NCBI RefSeq assembly: GCF_022024275.1 | Contig: NZ_CP091804.1 | Coordinates: 2,126,501 to 2,190,500 of the forward strand | DNA length: 64,000 bases | DNA from: Sphingopyxis sp. BSN-002 | GTDB lineage: Bacteria > Pseudomonadota > Alphaproteobacteria > Sphingomonadales > Sphingomonadaceae | Reading direction: 5' to 3' | Shown here: positions 43,479 to 52,666 of the stretch, piece by piece | How the letters are laid out: every line of letters starts with the position of its first letter | How positions within the stretch are numbered: position 1 is the first letter of the stretch | Translations under genes and position numbers: made by a program | Notes under the pieces: generated by a model | Told to the model about the DNA's origin: nothing | Database searches by the model: none | What the model saw: only the letters and a program-made list of their open reading frames with translations

Positions 43479-46250
43479 ATGCTCCGCGCGGCGCTTTCCC
43501 GATATTTTCCGGCGCTCGCCGCCGGGCTGGCGCTGGCCGGGATGATCCCGACCGGCGCCCATGCCGTTGATAAAACGCCGGTTTCCGTCTCCGCCGATAG
43601 CTGGACGCCGAACGAGGACGATCGCTGGCTGTTCGACCTGCGTTCGGGGCAATACCGGCTCGGCGACGGGGTGCGCGGTTATCAGACGCCACAGGGAATC
43701 TGCGTCGATCTTGGCGACATGGTGCTCGCGCTCGACCTCGCGGTGCGCGTCGACAAGAAGTTGCGCCGCGCAACCGGCTGGGTGTTCGACGAGCGGCGGA
43801 CGCTGCTGATCGACCGCGAGGCAGGCGAGGTGCGGATCGGAAGTGCCAGCTACAGGCTCGGCGCGACGACGATCCGCGACGTGCCCGCGGGCTGGTGCGT
43901 CGATCTCGACAGCCTCAATACGTGGCTCGGCGTGCCGATCGCCGCCGACCTGTCGAACGCGGTGCTGCGCATCGATGCGAAGGAAAAGCTGCCCTTCCAG
44001 CTCGCCGCCGAACGCCGCGCGCGCGCGGCGGGGATCCGCCCGCAGGCGTCGTTCGACCTTGCAAGCCTGCCGCAGGCGACGCGGCCCTATCAGGCGTGGG
44101 CGACGCCCTCGGTCGATGTCGTCGCCTCGGCGGGGTTCGTGTCGGACAGGAAGGGCGGATCGTACAGCCAGGCGCGCTACGAGGTCTTCGCGGCGGGCGA
44201 GGTGGTCGGACAGAGTTTCGACGCGCGGCTGTCGTCGGATGACCAAGGCGTTCCCGACAGCTTGCGGATGCGGCTCTATCGCACCGATCCCGAGGGACGG
44301 CTGCTCGGACCGCTCAGGGCGACGCATTATGCGGTGGGCGACGTCAGCCTGCTGTCGACGGGGCTCGTTGCGCAGTCGGTGCCGGGGCGCGGCGCGGTGC
44401 TGACCAATCGCCCGGTGGAGCGTCCTGACAGCTTCGACAAGACAAGCTTTCGCGGCGATCTGCCCGCCGGTTGGGACGCCGAACTCTATCGCAACGGGCA
44501 ATTGCTTGCCTTCACCGCGCCCAATGCCGACGGCCGCTACGAATTTCTCGACGTGCCGCTGCAATATGGCTCGAACCGCTTCGAGATCGTGATGTACGGT
44601 CCGCAGGGCCAGATCCGGCGCGAAATCAGGCAGCTGCAGGTCGGGATCGACTCGATCCCGCCGCAGCAGACCTGGTACTGGGCGGGCGTCGCGCAGGAAG
44701 ACACCGACCTGATCGAATTCGCGCGGAAGGGCGGGGCATTCCGGCGCGGCTGGCGCGGAACCGCGGGGATCGAGCGCGGGCTGAATACGCGGACCTCGAT
44801 CGCGGCCTATTTTCACAGCCTGATGATCGAGAATGTTCGCCGCAATTATGGCGAGCTCGCGCTGCGCCGCTCGATCGGGCCGTCGTTGCTCGAGATAGCC
44901 GGCAGCTATGCCGACGATGGCGCCGCCGCGGCGCGGATGAGCTGGCTCGCCGCGTTCGGCGACACCAATGTTCGCGCCGATGCGATGCGCGGCTGGGGCG
45001 GCTTCGTCTCGGATCGCTTCGTCGGCAAGATCGACGGGCTCTATTCGCTGTCGGTCGACCAGTCGGTAAAGTTCGGCCGGACGGTCGTCCCGCTCCATTT
45101 CGACCTGTCGAAGATCGACCGATTGTCGGGGGTCTCGAACCTGCAGGCGACGGGCCGCGCGTCGCTGAGTTTCCGCGCGCTGACCTTCACCGGCCAGCTC
45201 GACTGGACGAAGACGAAGGTTCCCGTCGGTCCCGATCCACCCGACGATGTGACCGCGACCTTGCTCGCCAATGCCCGGATCGGACGCGTCCGCCTGCGTG
45301 GCGAGGCGCGCTTCGTGCTGTCGGGCGCGAGCGCCGACACGCGCATGGCGGTGATCGGCGAGTGGAGCGGCAAGGGCGACGCCGAATGGCGCGCCGAGCT
45401 CGGCTATGACAAGGGGCTGGCCCGCGGCCGCGCGGGTCTGGGTTATACGCGCCGTTTCAACAAGCTGCAGCTTTCGGCCTATGGCGAGGCCGCGACTGAC
45501 GGTTCGGTGGCGGCGTCGCTGTCGCTCGCCTTCAGCTTCGGACCCAATCCTGCGGGCGGCGGCTGGCGGATGTCGAGCGAGAAGCTTGGCGGGCGCGGAC
45601 AGGTGATCGCCGACGTCTTCATGGACGACAATGGCGACGGGATTCGCCAACCCGGCGAGGCGGCGGTCGCAGGCGTGCCGCTGACCGCGGGCAATGCCTT
45701 CATCGACGCGGCGACCGACAAGGGCGGGCAGGCGATGATCGACGGGCTCGAGCCCTTCCGCCCGGTGATGATCGGGATCGACGCGGGCAGCCTGCCCGAC
45801 CCCTATGTTCAGCCGGCGCTGCCCGGGGTGGTCGTCACTCCGCGCCCCGGCGTCGCAACGAGGGTTGCGTTGCCGATGACGCAGGCGGGCGAGATCGAGG
45901 GCGTCGTCATGCGCGACGGAGGCAATCCGGTCGAAGGACTAAGCCTCGAGCTCGTCGACGCCGAAGGCCGCGTGCGCGCTACGACGCTGACCGAGTTCGA
46001 CGGCTATTTCCTTTTCGAAAGCGTGGCTTACGGGCGCTATACGGTGCGGATGACGAAGGCGTCGGCTGCTGCGCTGCGGCTCGACGCCGGGCTCGTGCTG
46101 AGCGCGGTGCCCGGGAAAGCGATGCCGCGGGTCAAGCTGGGCACGGTGAAGCTGAAACCGCTGCAGCGCAATGCAGCGGCTACCGAGGCAGGCGTTGAAG
46201 ACGGAACCAGCGCGCGGGGGCCGCCGGGAGATACTGGCGGCCAGCCATAG
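43479..46250 (+). CDS. usher-like outer-membrane protein with C-terminal SdrD/CNA-B-like domains
   Basis: The 923-residue product has a signal peptide (MLRAALSRYFPALAAGLALA) and a Cys-paired N-terminal domain (about 35-160; GICVDLGDM and GWCVDLDSL). A long central region of beta-strands follows, with PDSFDKTSFRGDLPAGWDAE and LYRNGQLLAFTAPNADGRYE, motifs like the plug/barrel of fimbrial ushers (FimD-type LPPGxxxxEVxVDG). The C-terminal part (about 690-900) has VFMDDNGDGIRQPGE, a Ca-binding EF-loop-like start of an SdrD B-type domain, and VEGLSLELVDAEGRV, a CNA-B-like beta sandwich. It follows the chaperone gene by 32 nt. An alternative usher is my reading; it is not a classical FimD. Confidence 0.72.
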   Translation: MLRAALSRYFPALAAGLALAGMIPTGAHAVDKTPVSVSADSWTPNEDDRWLFDLRSGQYRLGDGVRGYQTPQGICVDLGDMVLALDLAVRVDKKLRRATGWVFDERRTLLIDREAGEVRIGSASYRLGATTIRDVPAGWCVDLDSLNTWLGVPIAADLSNAVLRIDAKEKLPFQLAAERRARAAGIRPQASFDLASLPQATRPYQAWATPSVDVVASAGFVSDRKGGSYSQARYEVFAAGEVVGQSFDARLSSDDQGVPDSLRMRLYRTDPEGRLLGPLRATHYAVGDVSLLSTGLVAQSVPGRGAVLTNRPVERPDSFDKTSFRGDLPAGWDAELYRNGQLLAFTAPNADGRYEFLDVPLQYGSNRFEIVMYGPQGQIRREIRQLQVGIDSIPPQQTWYWAGVAQEDTDLIEFARKGGAFRRGWRGTAGIERGLNTRTSIAAYFHSLMIENVRRNYGELALRRSIGPSLLEIAGSYADDGAAAARMSWLAAFGDTNVRADAMRGWGGFVSDRFVGKIDGLYSLSVDQSVKFGRTVVPLHFDLSKIDRLSGVSNLQATGRASLSFRALTFTGQLDWTKTKVPVGPDPPDDVTATLLANARIGRVRLRGEARFVLSGASADTRMAVIGEWSGKGDAEWRAELGYDKGLARGRAGLGYTRRFNKLQLSAYGEAATDGSVAASLSLAFSFGPNPAGGGWRMSSEKLGGRGQVIADVFMDDNGDGIRQPGEAAVAGVPLTAGNAFIDAATDKGGQAMIDGLEPFRPVMIGIDAGSLPDPYVQPALPGVVVTPRPGVATRVALPMTQAGEIEGVVMRDGGNPVEGLSLELVDAEGRVRATTLTEFDGYFLFESVAYGRYTVRMTKASAAALRLDAGLVLSAVPGKAMPRVKLGTVKLKPLQRNAAATEAGVEDGTSARGPPGDTGGQP

Positions 46251-46274
46251 TGGCTTTGGCGTAGAAAGCGGACG

Positions 46275-46514
46275 TTAGCGATTAACTTGCGACTCCGACG
46301 ACGCCACGCAATGCAGGGAAACGTCAGGAGTACTATCCTTCCTCGCCTCCTCGCAATCAGCCTCCGATGAAAACCTATGCCAGATTATCGGCCCATCGTG
46401 GCTTTCTGTAATAAGCAGAAAGCGCCCGGTGCCGCTTGAGGCGCACCCCGACAAGATAAGCATAAGCGCGAGAAGCGAGACCCGAGTACGCGTTATTTTA
46501 TCAAGCTGCAGCAA
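46275..46514 (-). CDS. small hypothetical lipoprotein, start uncertain (TTG)
   Basis: A short reading frame ends at TAA 46275-46277. Its strongest feature is the segment TRTRVSLLALMLILSGCASS, a basic start, hydrophobic run and lipobox LSGC. The best start is a TTG at 46514, giving a 79-residue product. The C-terminal part (FLLITESHDGPIIWHRFSSE) has no family I know. The region has lower GC than its neighbours and odd codon use, as does the next gene. It could be a real lipoprotein or a decayed fragment. Confidence 0.45.
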   Translation of the reverse strand: MLQLDKITRTRVSLLALMLILSGCASSGTGRFLLITESHDGPIIWHRFSSEADCEEARKDSTPDVSLHCVASSESQVNR

Positions 46515-46596
46515 AAGGCCGACGCCCGCTATCGCACGCCTCCGGTCGTTGGCATTGTTGCTCGCCAATGGCGTGTTGTTCTTGAGGAAGGCAGGT

Positions 46597-46995
46597 TTAC
46601 TTGTTGCCACTGTAGATGCTCTGCAACCATCCACGCGGTCCAATAGCTGCAAACACCGCGTCTTTGGTTCCATTCGTCGCTGCGACGTCAGCGCAAGCTG
46701 CGCCAACATGGATGCGATCATCCGTGATGCCGCTGCCGAGCAAGGATTTTCGGGCGGCCGCCACGGCATGCTGTACCAGCCCGCCGGACGATTCCGTCGA
46801 ACAAAGATAAACTGCGCCGTTCGGCGTCTGCTTCACCGCGTCGGCAATAATAGCGACGACGCGGGCGCGGTCTTCTTCGCTACTGTCCGGGCCGTATCTT
46901 ATGAAAAAGGGCCCATCATCGACGATATGCGCCACGGCGGACGGAATCTGCGTCGACGCGACGAGCAAGAGGCACAATATCCGTATAGTAGCCAT
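46597..46995 (-). CDS. hypothetical secreted protein
   Basis: The 132-residue product starts MATIRILCLLLVASTQIPSA, a short signal peptide, then VDDGPFFIRYGPDSSEEDRA and VVAIIADAVKQTPNGAVYL with no motif I recognise. It lies 82 nt from the start of the small lipoprotein gene and shares its lower GC. Some resemblance to a fragment of an OmpA-like or DUF family may exist but I cannot name one. Probably real because of the clean signal peptide, but expression is unproven. Confidence 0.5.
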   Translation of the reverse strand: MATIRILCLLLVASTQIPSAVAHIVDDGPFFIRYGPDSSEEDRARVVAIIADAVKQTPNGAVYLCSTESSGGLVQHAVAAARKSLLGSGITDDRIHVGAACADVAATNGTKDAVFAAIGPRGWLQSIYSGNK

Positions 46996-47062
46996 GGCTC
47001 GTCATCGACGAAAACGCGCCGCGCGGCAATGCCGTGCTCAGGTCGCTTCCGGACCCCGGATA

Positions 47063-47551
47063 TTATGCGGGCTGAAAGCGCAGCGCGACGCCGTTCATGC
47101 AATAGCGCTTGCCCGTCGGCTTCGGCCCGTCGTCGAAGACATGGCCGAGGTGGCCGCCGCAGCGTTTGCAATGCACCTCGGTGCGCGCGACGCCGATCTC
47201 GTAATCGGTCGAGGTCGCGATCGCGCCCTTCAGAGGCGCCCAGAAGCTCGGCCAGCCGGTGCCGCTGTCGAACTTGGTCTTGCTCGAATAGAGCGGCAGC
47301 GCGCAGGCGGCGCAGAGGAAGGTGCCGGCGCGATGCTCCTTGTTGAGCGGGCTGGTGAATGGGCGTTCGGTCGCGGCTTCGCGCAGGACGCGAAACTGCG
47401 TCGGGGTCAGGCGCTTCTGCCATTCGGCGTCGGTGAGTTGCCAGCCGGCCTCGCCCTTCGGGCGCTTGCCGGGCTTGGCGAACAGCATCGGCGCGGCGAT
47501 GATGGCTCCGCCGAGCGCGAGACCGGACAATATATGGCGGCGTTCGATCAT
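47063..47551 (-). CDS. msrB: exported peptide-methionine (R)-S-oxide reductase
   Basis: Reduces R-methionine sulfoxide in proteins. From the ATG at 47551 the 162-residue product begins MIERRHILSGLALGGAIIAA, a Tat-like twin-arginine signal (RRHILSG). The MsrB domain follows: YEVTR-type start (here FRVLREAATERPFTSPLNKE), CAAC and CKRC zinc ligands (Cys pairs), FDSGTGWPSFWAPL, HLGHVFDDGPKPTGKRYCMN with the catalytic Cys in RYCMN. Export would place it in the periplasm to repair envelope proteins. A longer start upstream is not family-like. Confidence 0.93.
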   Translation of the reverse strand: MIERRHILSGLALGGAIIAAPMLFAKPGKRPKGEAGWQLTDAEWQKRLTPTQFRVLREAATERPFTSPLNKEHRAGTFLCAACALPLYSSKTKFDSGTGWPSFWAPLKGAIATSTDYEIGVARTEVHCKRCGGHLGHVFDDGPKPTGKRYCMNGVALRFQPA

Positions 47552-47606
47552 ATCGGGACTCCTTACCCGAAATACGCGCCCGAACTGCGCCCGGTTACAG
47601 CGAAGG

Positions 47607-48863
47607 TCAATATTTCTCGAGTTCGACCTGCATATGGCGATAGCCATGGACGAAGCTGGCGTTGACGCGATCGGGTTCCGACAGGACGTTCACGCGCAGG
47701 CGGCGCTTCTGCATTTCGGAGATCAAGGTCGTGAGCTGCAGTTCGGCGACGCGCGCACCGACGCAGCGGTGGATGCCATAGCCGAAGGACAGGTGGCGGC
47801 GCGCATTCTCGCGGTCGACGATGATCCGGTCGCCGTCGGGGAAAATCTCCTCGTCGCGGTTCGCCGAGGCATACCAGAGCGCGAGTTTGTCGCGCTTTTT
47901 GATCTGGTGGCCGAACAGCTCGGTATCTTCCATCGCGGTGCGGCGCATGTGCGCGAGCGGGGTCTGCCAGCGGATGATCTCGTGCATCGCGTTGACCGCG
48001 AGTTCGGGATCGTGGTTCGCCTCGAGCTTCGCGCGCTCTTCGGGGAAACAATGGAGGCCATAGGCATAGGCCGACATCGAGTTGCGCGTCGTATCGTTGC
48101 CGCCGACGATGAGCAGGATCAGGTTCCCCATGAACTCATGCTCGCTCATGTGGCTCATCGCGTCGGACTGGAGCATGATCGAGATGAGGTCGTGCTTGCC
48201 GGGATTCTTCGCCTTGTGATCCCAGAGTTCCTTGAACGCCGCGCCCATCTCGAAGGCGGTCGCGGTGCGCGCCTGGCGCAGTTCGGTGGTGTCGAAGCTT
48301 TCGATATCGCCGAGCGCGTCGGACCAGCGGGTGAGATTGTGGCGATCTTCCCACGGGAAATCGAAGAGGATCGCAAGCATGTCGGTCGTCAGCTCGATCG
48401 ATAGCTTTTCGACCCAGTCGAAGGGCTGGCCCACGGGCAGCGTGTCGATCAGCGCCGCGGTGCGCGCGACGGTGTCGGCGCGCATGCGCTCGATTTCGGA
48501 GGGGCCGAAGGCGGGGGCGACGGTGCGGCGCTGCGCGGTGTGTTGCGGCGGATCCATCGCGATGAACATCGGCATCGGAATCTCGCCCTCCTTGAGGAAT
48601 TCGACTCCGTCGCCGGCGACGGTGATCCCGCCATATTCCCAGCTGGACGAGAAAATTTTGGGCAGCGCCTCGATATGCTGGATTGGCTTGTAGGTGGTCA
48701 CCGACCAATAGGGGCCGAACTTCGAATCCTCGCAATAATAGATCGGCGATTCGGAACGCAGCTGGCGCATCGGTTCCTGCCACTTGTCCTCGCGCCACAT
48801 ATCGGCGCGGCTGACATCGAGCGGATGGGGAGTGACGGGTTCGACGCGGACTTGGGTGGCCAT
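47607..48863 (-). CDS. cytochrome P450, CYP153-like
   Basis: Soluble haem monooxygenase of about 418 residues. The I-helix is LILLIVGGNDTTRNSMSAYA (proton-delivery Thr), the ExxR pair is in MHEIIRW, and the haem loop is LSFGYGIHRCVGARVAELQL with the Cys ligand. GGNDTTRNS and GIHRCVG match CYP153 alkane/fatty-acid omega-hydroxylases as I know them, but related CYPs share parts. Ferredoxin and ferredoxin reductase genes usually accompany CYP153; none lies next to it here, so its redox partners must be encoded elsewhere. Confidence 0.85.
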   Translation of the reverse strand: MATQVRVEPVTPHPLDVSRADMWREDKWQEPMRQLRSESPIYYCEDSKFGPYWSVTTYKPIQHIEALPKIFSSSWEYGGITVAGDGVEFLKEGEIPMPMFIAMDPPQHTAQRRTVAPAFGPSEIERMRADTVARTAALIDTLPVGQPFDWVEKLSIELTTDMLAILFDFPWEDRHNLTRWSDALGDIESFDTTELRQARTATAFEMGAAFKELWDHKAKNPGKHDLISIMLQSDAMSHMSEHEFMGNLILLIVGGNDTTRNSMSAYAYGLHCFPEERAKLEANHDPELAVNAMHEIIRWQTPLAHMRRTAMEDTELFGHQIKKRDKLALWYASANRDEEIFPDGDRIIVDRENARRHLSFGYGIHRCVGARVAELQLTTLISEMQKRRLRVNVLSEPDRVNASFVHGYRHMQVELEKY

Positions 48864-48932
48864 GGGCTGCTCCTCTGCGCGGCCGTCTGGCGCGGCCGAT
48901 TCAGTTGCAGAATGCCACTATTTACAGCTTTG

Positions 48933-50219
48933 TCAATGATGCGAGGCGGTCTCCGCTGCAGCTGCGGCGGCCGCCGCGACCGGACGCGTGCGTTTCCAGA
49001 ATTTCCAGCTGCTGCCGCTGCTGAGCACCCCGGCGCGGAAGAGGCGCACCGACAGATAGACGACGGCGGCGACCCAGATCGCCTGCCAGCCGAGCGCAAG
49101 CAGATGAACGCTGTGCGTCGCGTCGGTCGCCGCGCGCGCCGCCATTGCGAAGGGTGACGAGAAGGGAAAGATCTGCGCGAAGCGGGCAAGGCCGCTGTCT
49201 GGCGCGCTCGCGGCGGCGGCCGAGAGGCTGAACATGCCGACCTGGAAGATGGTGATCGGCAGGCTGAGCATCTGGATCTCGCGCACCGTGCTCGCCTGTG
49301 CGCCGATGCCGAGGAAGACGGCGCCGAGCAGCAGGAAAGCCATCACGAAATAGCAGACCGAAATTCCGACGAAGAAAGCCCAGCCGCTGGCCGGCGCTAC
49401 GGCGAGCGCCGCGGCGGATTTGCCCGCCGCAGCGGCGGCGGCCGGATCGATCTGCGTCGCGGCGACGAAGCCGCCGCCGATCGCGATCAGGCTCCAGAAG
49501 GCGATGAAGAGCACGGCGACGCCGAGCATCCCGAGCAATTTGCCGAGAAAGACGCTTTCGAGCGGGACCGCGGCGGCGAGGATCTCGATGACCTTGTTGC
49601 CCTTTTCCTCGGCCATCGAGCTGACCGTCTGGCCGGCGAGGAGCAAGGTCATCAGGAAGATCGCGAAGACCGCGCCGAAGCCGAGCGATTGTTGTGCGGC
49701 GATGCTGGTGCCGCCGCTGGTGATCGCCTCGAAGCGCGGCTCGACGGGCGCGACCGGCCCGGCGGCGCGGTCGCGGAGCACATCGGCGGCGAGCAGCGCG
49801 AGATAACGGCCCGAGGTGCTGCCTTCGTTGCGCTCGATGATGCGCGGCGCGGCGAGTGGACCGCTGAGCACGGCATAGGTGTCGCTGCCCTTCTCGCGCG
49901 CGATGACGAGCGGATCGGGGGCGCCGGGGCCTGCCGTGCGTACGTCGAGCATCAGCGGGCGCTCGCTTCCCGACAGCGCGCCGCGCAGCCGCGCGTCGGC
50001 CTGACGCAGCGGATCGACGTCGGCCGCGTCGACGATCGCGACGATGCGGCCCTTCCCGCGCGCGCTGTCGGCAAGCTGCGACGCGCCGAGCCCGCCGACC
50101 GCGCCCATTCCGACCATGAACAGCGGTGCGAGCAGGAAGAGGAGGAAGGTCGGGGTCGCGACGATCGCAAGGAAGTCGCGGCGCGCGATGACGAGCATAT
50201 TTTTCAGGAAAGCGTTCAT
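48933..50219 (-). CDS. ABC transporter permease (NatB/YhaP-like)
   Basis: Predicted ABC exporter membrane subunit of 428 residues. A first helix near residues 20-45 (FLLFLLAPLFMVGMGAVGG) is followed by an extracytoplasmic domain of about 140 residues, then about five helices (QSLGFGAVFAIFLMTLLLAG, VFLGKLLGMLGVAVLFIAFW, MLSLPITIFQVGMFSLSA and others). EEKGNKVIEIL is the conserved cytoplasmic loop of the NatB/ABC2-type family. The C-terminus is Ala-rich and basic. The start overlaps the ATPase gene by ATGA. The substrate is unknown; drugs or sodium have been proposed for homologues. Confidence 0.88.
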   Translation of the reverse strand: MNAFLKNMLVIARRDFLAIVATPTFLLFLLAPLFMVGMGAVGGLGASQLADSARGKGRIVAIVDAADVDPLRQADARLRGALSGSERPLMLDVRTAGPGAPDPLVIAREKGSDTYAVLSGPLAAPRIIERNEGSTSGRYLALLAADVLRDRAAGPVAPVEPRFEAITSGGTSIAAQQSLGFGAVFAIFLMTLLLAGQTVSSMAEEKGNKVIEILAAAVPLESVFLGKLLGMLGVAVLFIAFWSLIAIGGGFVAATQIDPAAAAAAGKSAAALAVAPASGWAFFVGISVCYFVMAFLLLGAVFLGIGAQASTVREIQMLSLPITIFQVGMFSLSAAAASAPDSGLARFAQIFPFSSPFAMAARAATDATHSVHLLALGWQAIWVAAVVYLSVRLFRAGVLSSGSSWKFWKRTRPVAAAAAAAAETASHH

Positions 50220-51166
50220 GCCGCGGCCTCCTCGACTGCGTCGGTGTCGGGGGCGGCGTCGAAACCTGCGTCGACCTGGCGCACGATATGGACGAAGGCG
50301 TCGTGGAGCGCCGGGCGCGCGATCGACAGACCCGCGACGCCATGCCCGCTTGCGGTAATGCGCGCGAGCAGAGGCTCGACGTCGCCCTCCTCGATCGCGA
50401 AATGCCAGGCCTCGCCCTTGCGCTCGGCGCCGTCGGGCAGCAGGGCCGCAACGGCATCGCTGCTATCGCGAGGCGTGTAGCGGACCTGCATCGGCAGCAG
50501 CGCGCGCGCCTCGTCGACGGTGCCTTCGAAGCGTCGCTGCGATCGTGCGATGATCGCGAGCCGGTCGCAGAGGCGCTCGGCGTGCGCCATGACGTGGGTC
50601 GAAAAGAGAATCGTCGCGCCGCGGTCGCGCTCGCGGCGGACGAGCATCTCGAGCCGCTCCTGATTGACGGGGTCAAGACCCGAGAAGGGCTCGTCGAGGA
50701 CGATGAGGTCGGGGGCGTGGACGATCGAGCCGATCAGCTGGACCATCTGCGCCATGCCCTTCGACATCTTGCGGATCTTTTCGTCGATCACGCGTTCGAG
50801 GCCGAGTTCGGTCATGAAGGTCGCGGCGCGGCGGCGGCCCTCGCTCCAGTCGAGCCCGCGGAGCGCGCCCATGAAGGCGGTCGCCTCGCGCGCCTTCATG
50901 CCGGGATAAAGGCCGCGTTCCTCGGGGAGGTAACCGATGCGGTGCCGTACCGATTGAGGTTTGTGGCCGCCGAGCAGGCGGCTGGTGCCCTCGTCGGGGT
51001 CGATGATGCCGAGCGTCATGCGCAGGCTGGTCGTCTTGCCCGCGCCATTGGGGCCGAGGACGCCATAGATGCTGCCCGCGGGGACTTTCAGGGTCACATG
51101 GTCGACCGCCTGAAAGGCCTCGAAATATTTGGTGAGGCCGGTGGCCTCGACGGCGAGTTCGGTCAA
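50216..51166 (-). CDS. ABC transporter ATP-binding protein (NatA/DRA-like)
   Basis: ATPase subunit of about 316 residues. Walker A is [16 protein letters not shown], the ABC signature [16 protein letters not shown] (a KMSKGM variant of LSGGQ), Walker [20 protein letters not shown] with the D-loop, and the H-loop [14 protein letters not shown]-terminal domain of about 100 residues is typical of the NatA/DrrA group. No ATG exists near the conserved start. I chose TTG 51166 because AGGGA lies 7 nt upstream; TTG 51184 adds six residues. It is divergent from queG, with about 50 nt between. Confidence 0.9.
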   Translation of the reverse strand: MTELAVEATGLTKYFEAFQAVDHVTLKVPAGSIYGVLGPNGAGKTTSLRMTLGIIDPDEGTSRLLGGHKPQSVRHRIGYLPEERGLYPGMKAREATAFMGALRGLDWSEGRRRAATFMTELGLERVIDEKIRKMSKGMAQMVQLIGSIVHAPDLIVLDEPFSGLDPVNQERLEMLVRRERDRGATILFSTHVMAHAERLCDRLAIIARSQRRFEGTVDEARALLPMQVRYTPRDSSDAVAALLPDGAERKGEAWHFAIEEGDVEPLLARITASGHGVAGLSIARPALHDAFVHIVRQVDAGFDAAPDTDAVEEAAA

Positions 51167-51215
51167 CTGCTGGTCCCTGAACAAGATTTCGCGCGACTAT
51201 GGCACGGGAGAGTCC

Positions 51216-52286
51216 ATGCCGTATAGAGCGCGAATGGTTGCCGAAGCCTTGCCCTCGCTCGAACAAAGACTCGCCGATGTCGCGCGCGACCACGGCTTCG
51301 TCGCGTTCGGGATCGCGCGCGCCGATGCGGCGCCCGAGAGCGCGGCGCGGCTGAACCAGTGGCTCGCCGAGGGGCGGCACGGCGACATGATCTGGATGGA
51401 AAGCCGCGCCGGGCAGCGCGGCTCGCCGCAGGGGCTGTGGCCCGAGGTGAAATCGGTGATCGCGCTCGGCATGAGCTATGCGCCCGATGTCGATCCGCTG
51501 GCGCTCGCGGAGGTTCCCGAGCGCGGCCGCATCTCGGTCTATGCGCAGGGCGCCGACTATCATGACGTCGTGAAGAAAGCGCTGAAAGCCGTCGCACGCT
51601 GGCTGGTCGCCGAAGTGAAGGACGCCGAGGTCAAGGTGTTCGTCGACACCGCGCCGGTGATGGAAAAGCCGTTGTCGGCGGCGGCCGGGCTCGGCTGGCA
51701 AGGCAAGCACACCAATCTCGTCAGCCGCGAGCATGGCAGCTGGTTGTTCCTGGGCGCGATCTACACGACGCTCGATCTGGCCCCGGCGACGCCCGGGCGC
51801 GATACGTGCGGGAGTTGTTCGGCGTGTCAGGATGCGTGTCCGACGGACGCCTTTCCGGCGCCGTACCGGCTCGATGCGCGGCGCTGCATCTCGTACCTCA
51901 CGATCGAGCATGACGGGCCGATCGCGCTCGAGCTGCGCCGCGGGCTCGGCAACCGCATCTATGGCTGCGACGATTGCCTGTCGGTGTGCCCATGGAACAA
52001 ATTTGCCGACACCGCGGCGCGGCACAAGGCCTTCCTGCCGCGCGCCGAGCTGGTCGCGCCGTCGCTCGCCGACCTGCTGGCGCTGGACGACGCGGGCTTC
52101 CGTCAGGTGTTCGCGGGGTCGCCGATCAAGCGGATCGGGCGCAACCGGATGGTGCGCAATGCCGCGATTGCCGCCGGAAACAGCGGCGATCGACGGTTTC
52201 GCATGCGGCTTGAGGCGCTGACGACGGATGAATCGCCCATGGTTGCCGAGGCTGCGGAATGGGCGCTCGCCGAACTGGCGCTATGA
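51216..52286 (+). CDS. queG: epoxyqueuosine reductase QueG
   Basis: Cobalamin- and iron-sulfur-dependent enzyme that reduces epoxyqueuosine to queuosine in tRNA. The 356-residue product from the ATG at 51216 (GGGAG upstream) starts [20 protein letters not shown]. It has the catalytic Asp in [20 protein letters not shown], two 4Fe-4S motifs [16 protein letters not shown] and [10 protein letters not shown], and a C-terminal HEAT-like region. A six-residue-shorter start at 51234 is possible. Divergent from the ABC genes. Confidence 0.94.
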   Translation: MPYRARMVAEALPSLEQRLADVARDHGFVAFGIARADAAPESAARLNQWLAEGRHGDMIWMESRAGQRGSPQGLWPEVKSVIALGMSYAPDVDPLALAEVPERGRISVYAQGADYHDVVKKALKAVARWLVAEVKDAEVKVFVDTAPVMEKPLSAAAGLGWQGKHTNLVSREHGSWLFLGAIYTTLDLAPATPGRDTCGSCSACQDACPTDAFPAPYRLDARRCISYLTIEHDGPIALELRRGLGNRIYGCDDCLSVCPWNKFADTAARHKAFLPRAELVAPSLADLLALDDAGFRQVFAGSPIKRIGRNRMVRNAAIAAGNSGDRRFRMRLEALTTDESPMVAEAAEWALAELAL

Positions 52287-52288
52287 CG

Positions 52289-52666
52289 TCAGCGCCGGAG
52301 CGCGTTCACGCAACTGTCGATATTGGCATCACGGCCGTCGGGAGTGCGCGCGTCGACATGCGTCGCGATCGGCTCCGCACCGGCCTTTGGCGCATAATAA
52401 TAGATGTCGAGGATGCACGCGGTTCCGGTGAACTGCAGCTTGCGGCCGGCGCCCTCGGCGATGTCGAGCCGCGGCTTGCCGAAGATCGAGAGCGCAGCAT
52501 TGGCGTGCTGGCCGACGAGACTGTTGTTCTGGACGATGCGCGGCGGGGTCGAAAGCGGCTTTGGCGGCGGCGCGGCGGGCTGGCTCGGGCGCGGAACCGC
52601 CGGCCCGGCACAGCCCGCAAGCAGCAGGGTGGCGGCCGCGAGGCCCAGCAGCGCATTGATTTTCAT
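52289..52666 (-). CDS. hypothetical lipoprotein
   Basis: The 125-residue product has signal MKINALLGLAAATLLLAGC with lipobox LAGC (Cys19), a Pro-rich stretch (RPSQPAAPPPKPLSTPPR), then SLVGQHANAALSIFGKPRLD and LQFTGTACILDIYYYAPKAG. Such small proteins with a Cys pair (TACILDIYYY...SCVNALRR) are known from sphingomonads without function. Its ATG overlaps the TGA of the EI24 gene (ATGA), so it is the second gene of a two-gene unit converging on queG (2 nt between stops). Confidence 0.7.
   Translation of the reverse strand: MKINALLGLAAATLLLAGCAGPAVPRPSQPAAPPPKPLSTPPRIVQNNSLVGQHANAALSIFGKPRLDIAEGAGRKLQFTGTACILDIYYYAPKAGAEPIATHVDARTPDGRDANIDSCVNALRR

Noticed and set aside
43383..45650. 755-codon minus-strand frame opposite the usher-like gene
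   Set aside because: Antisense shadow: no signal peptide, no motif, and the plus-strand protein has signal peptide, Cys pairs and C-terminal domains.
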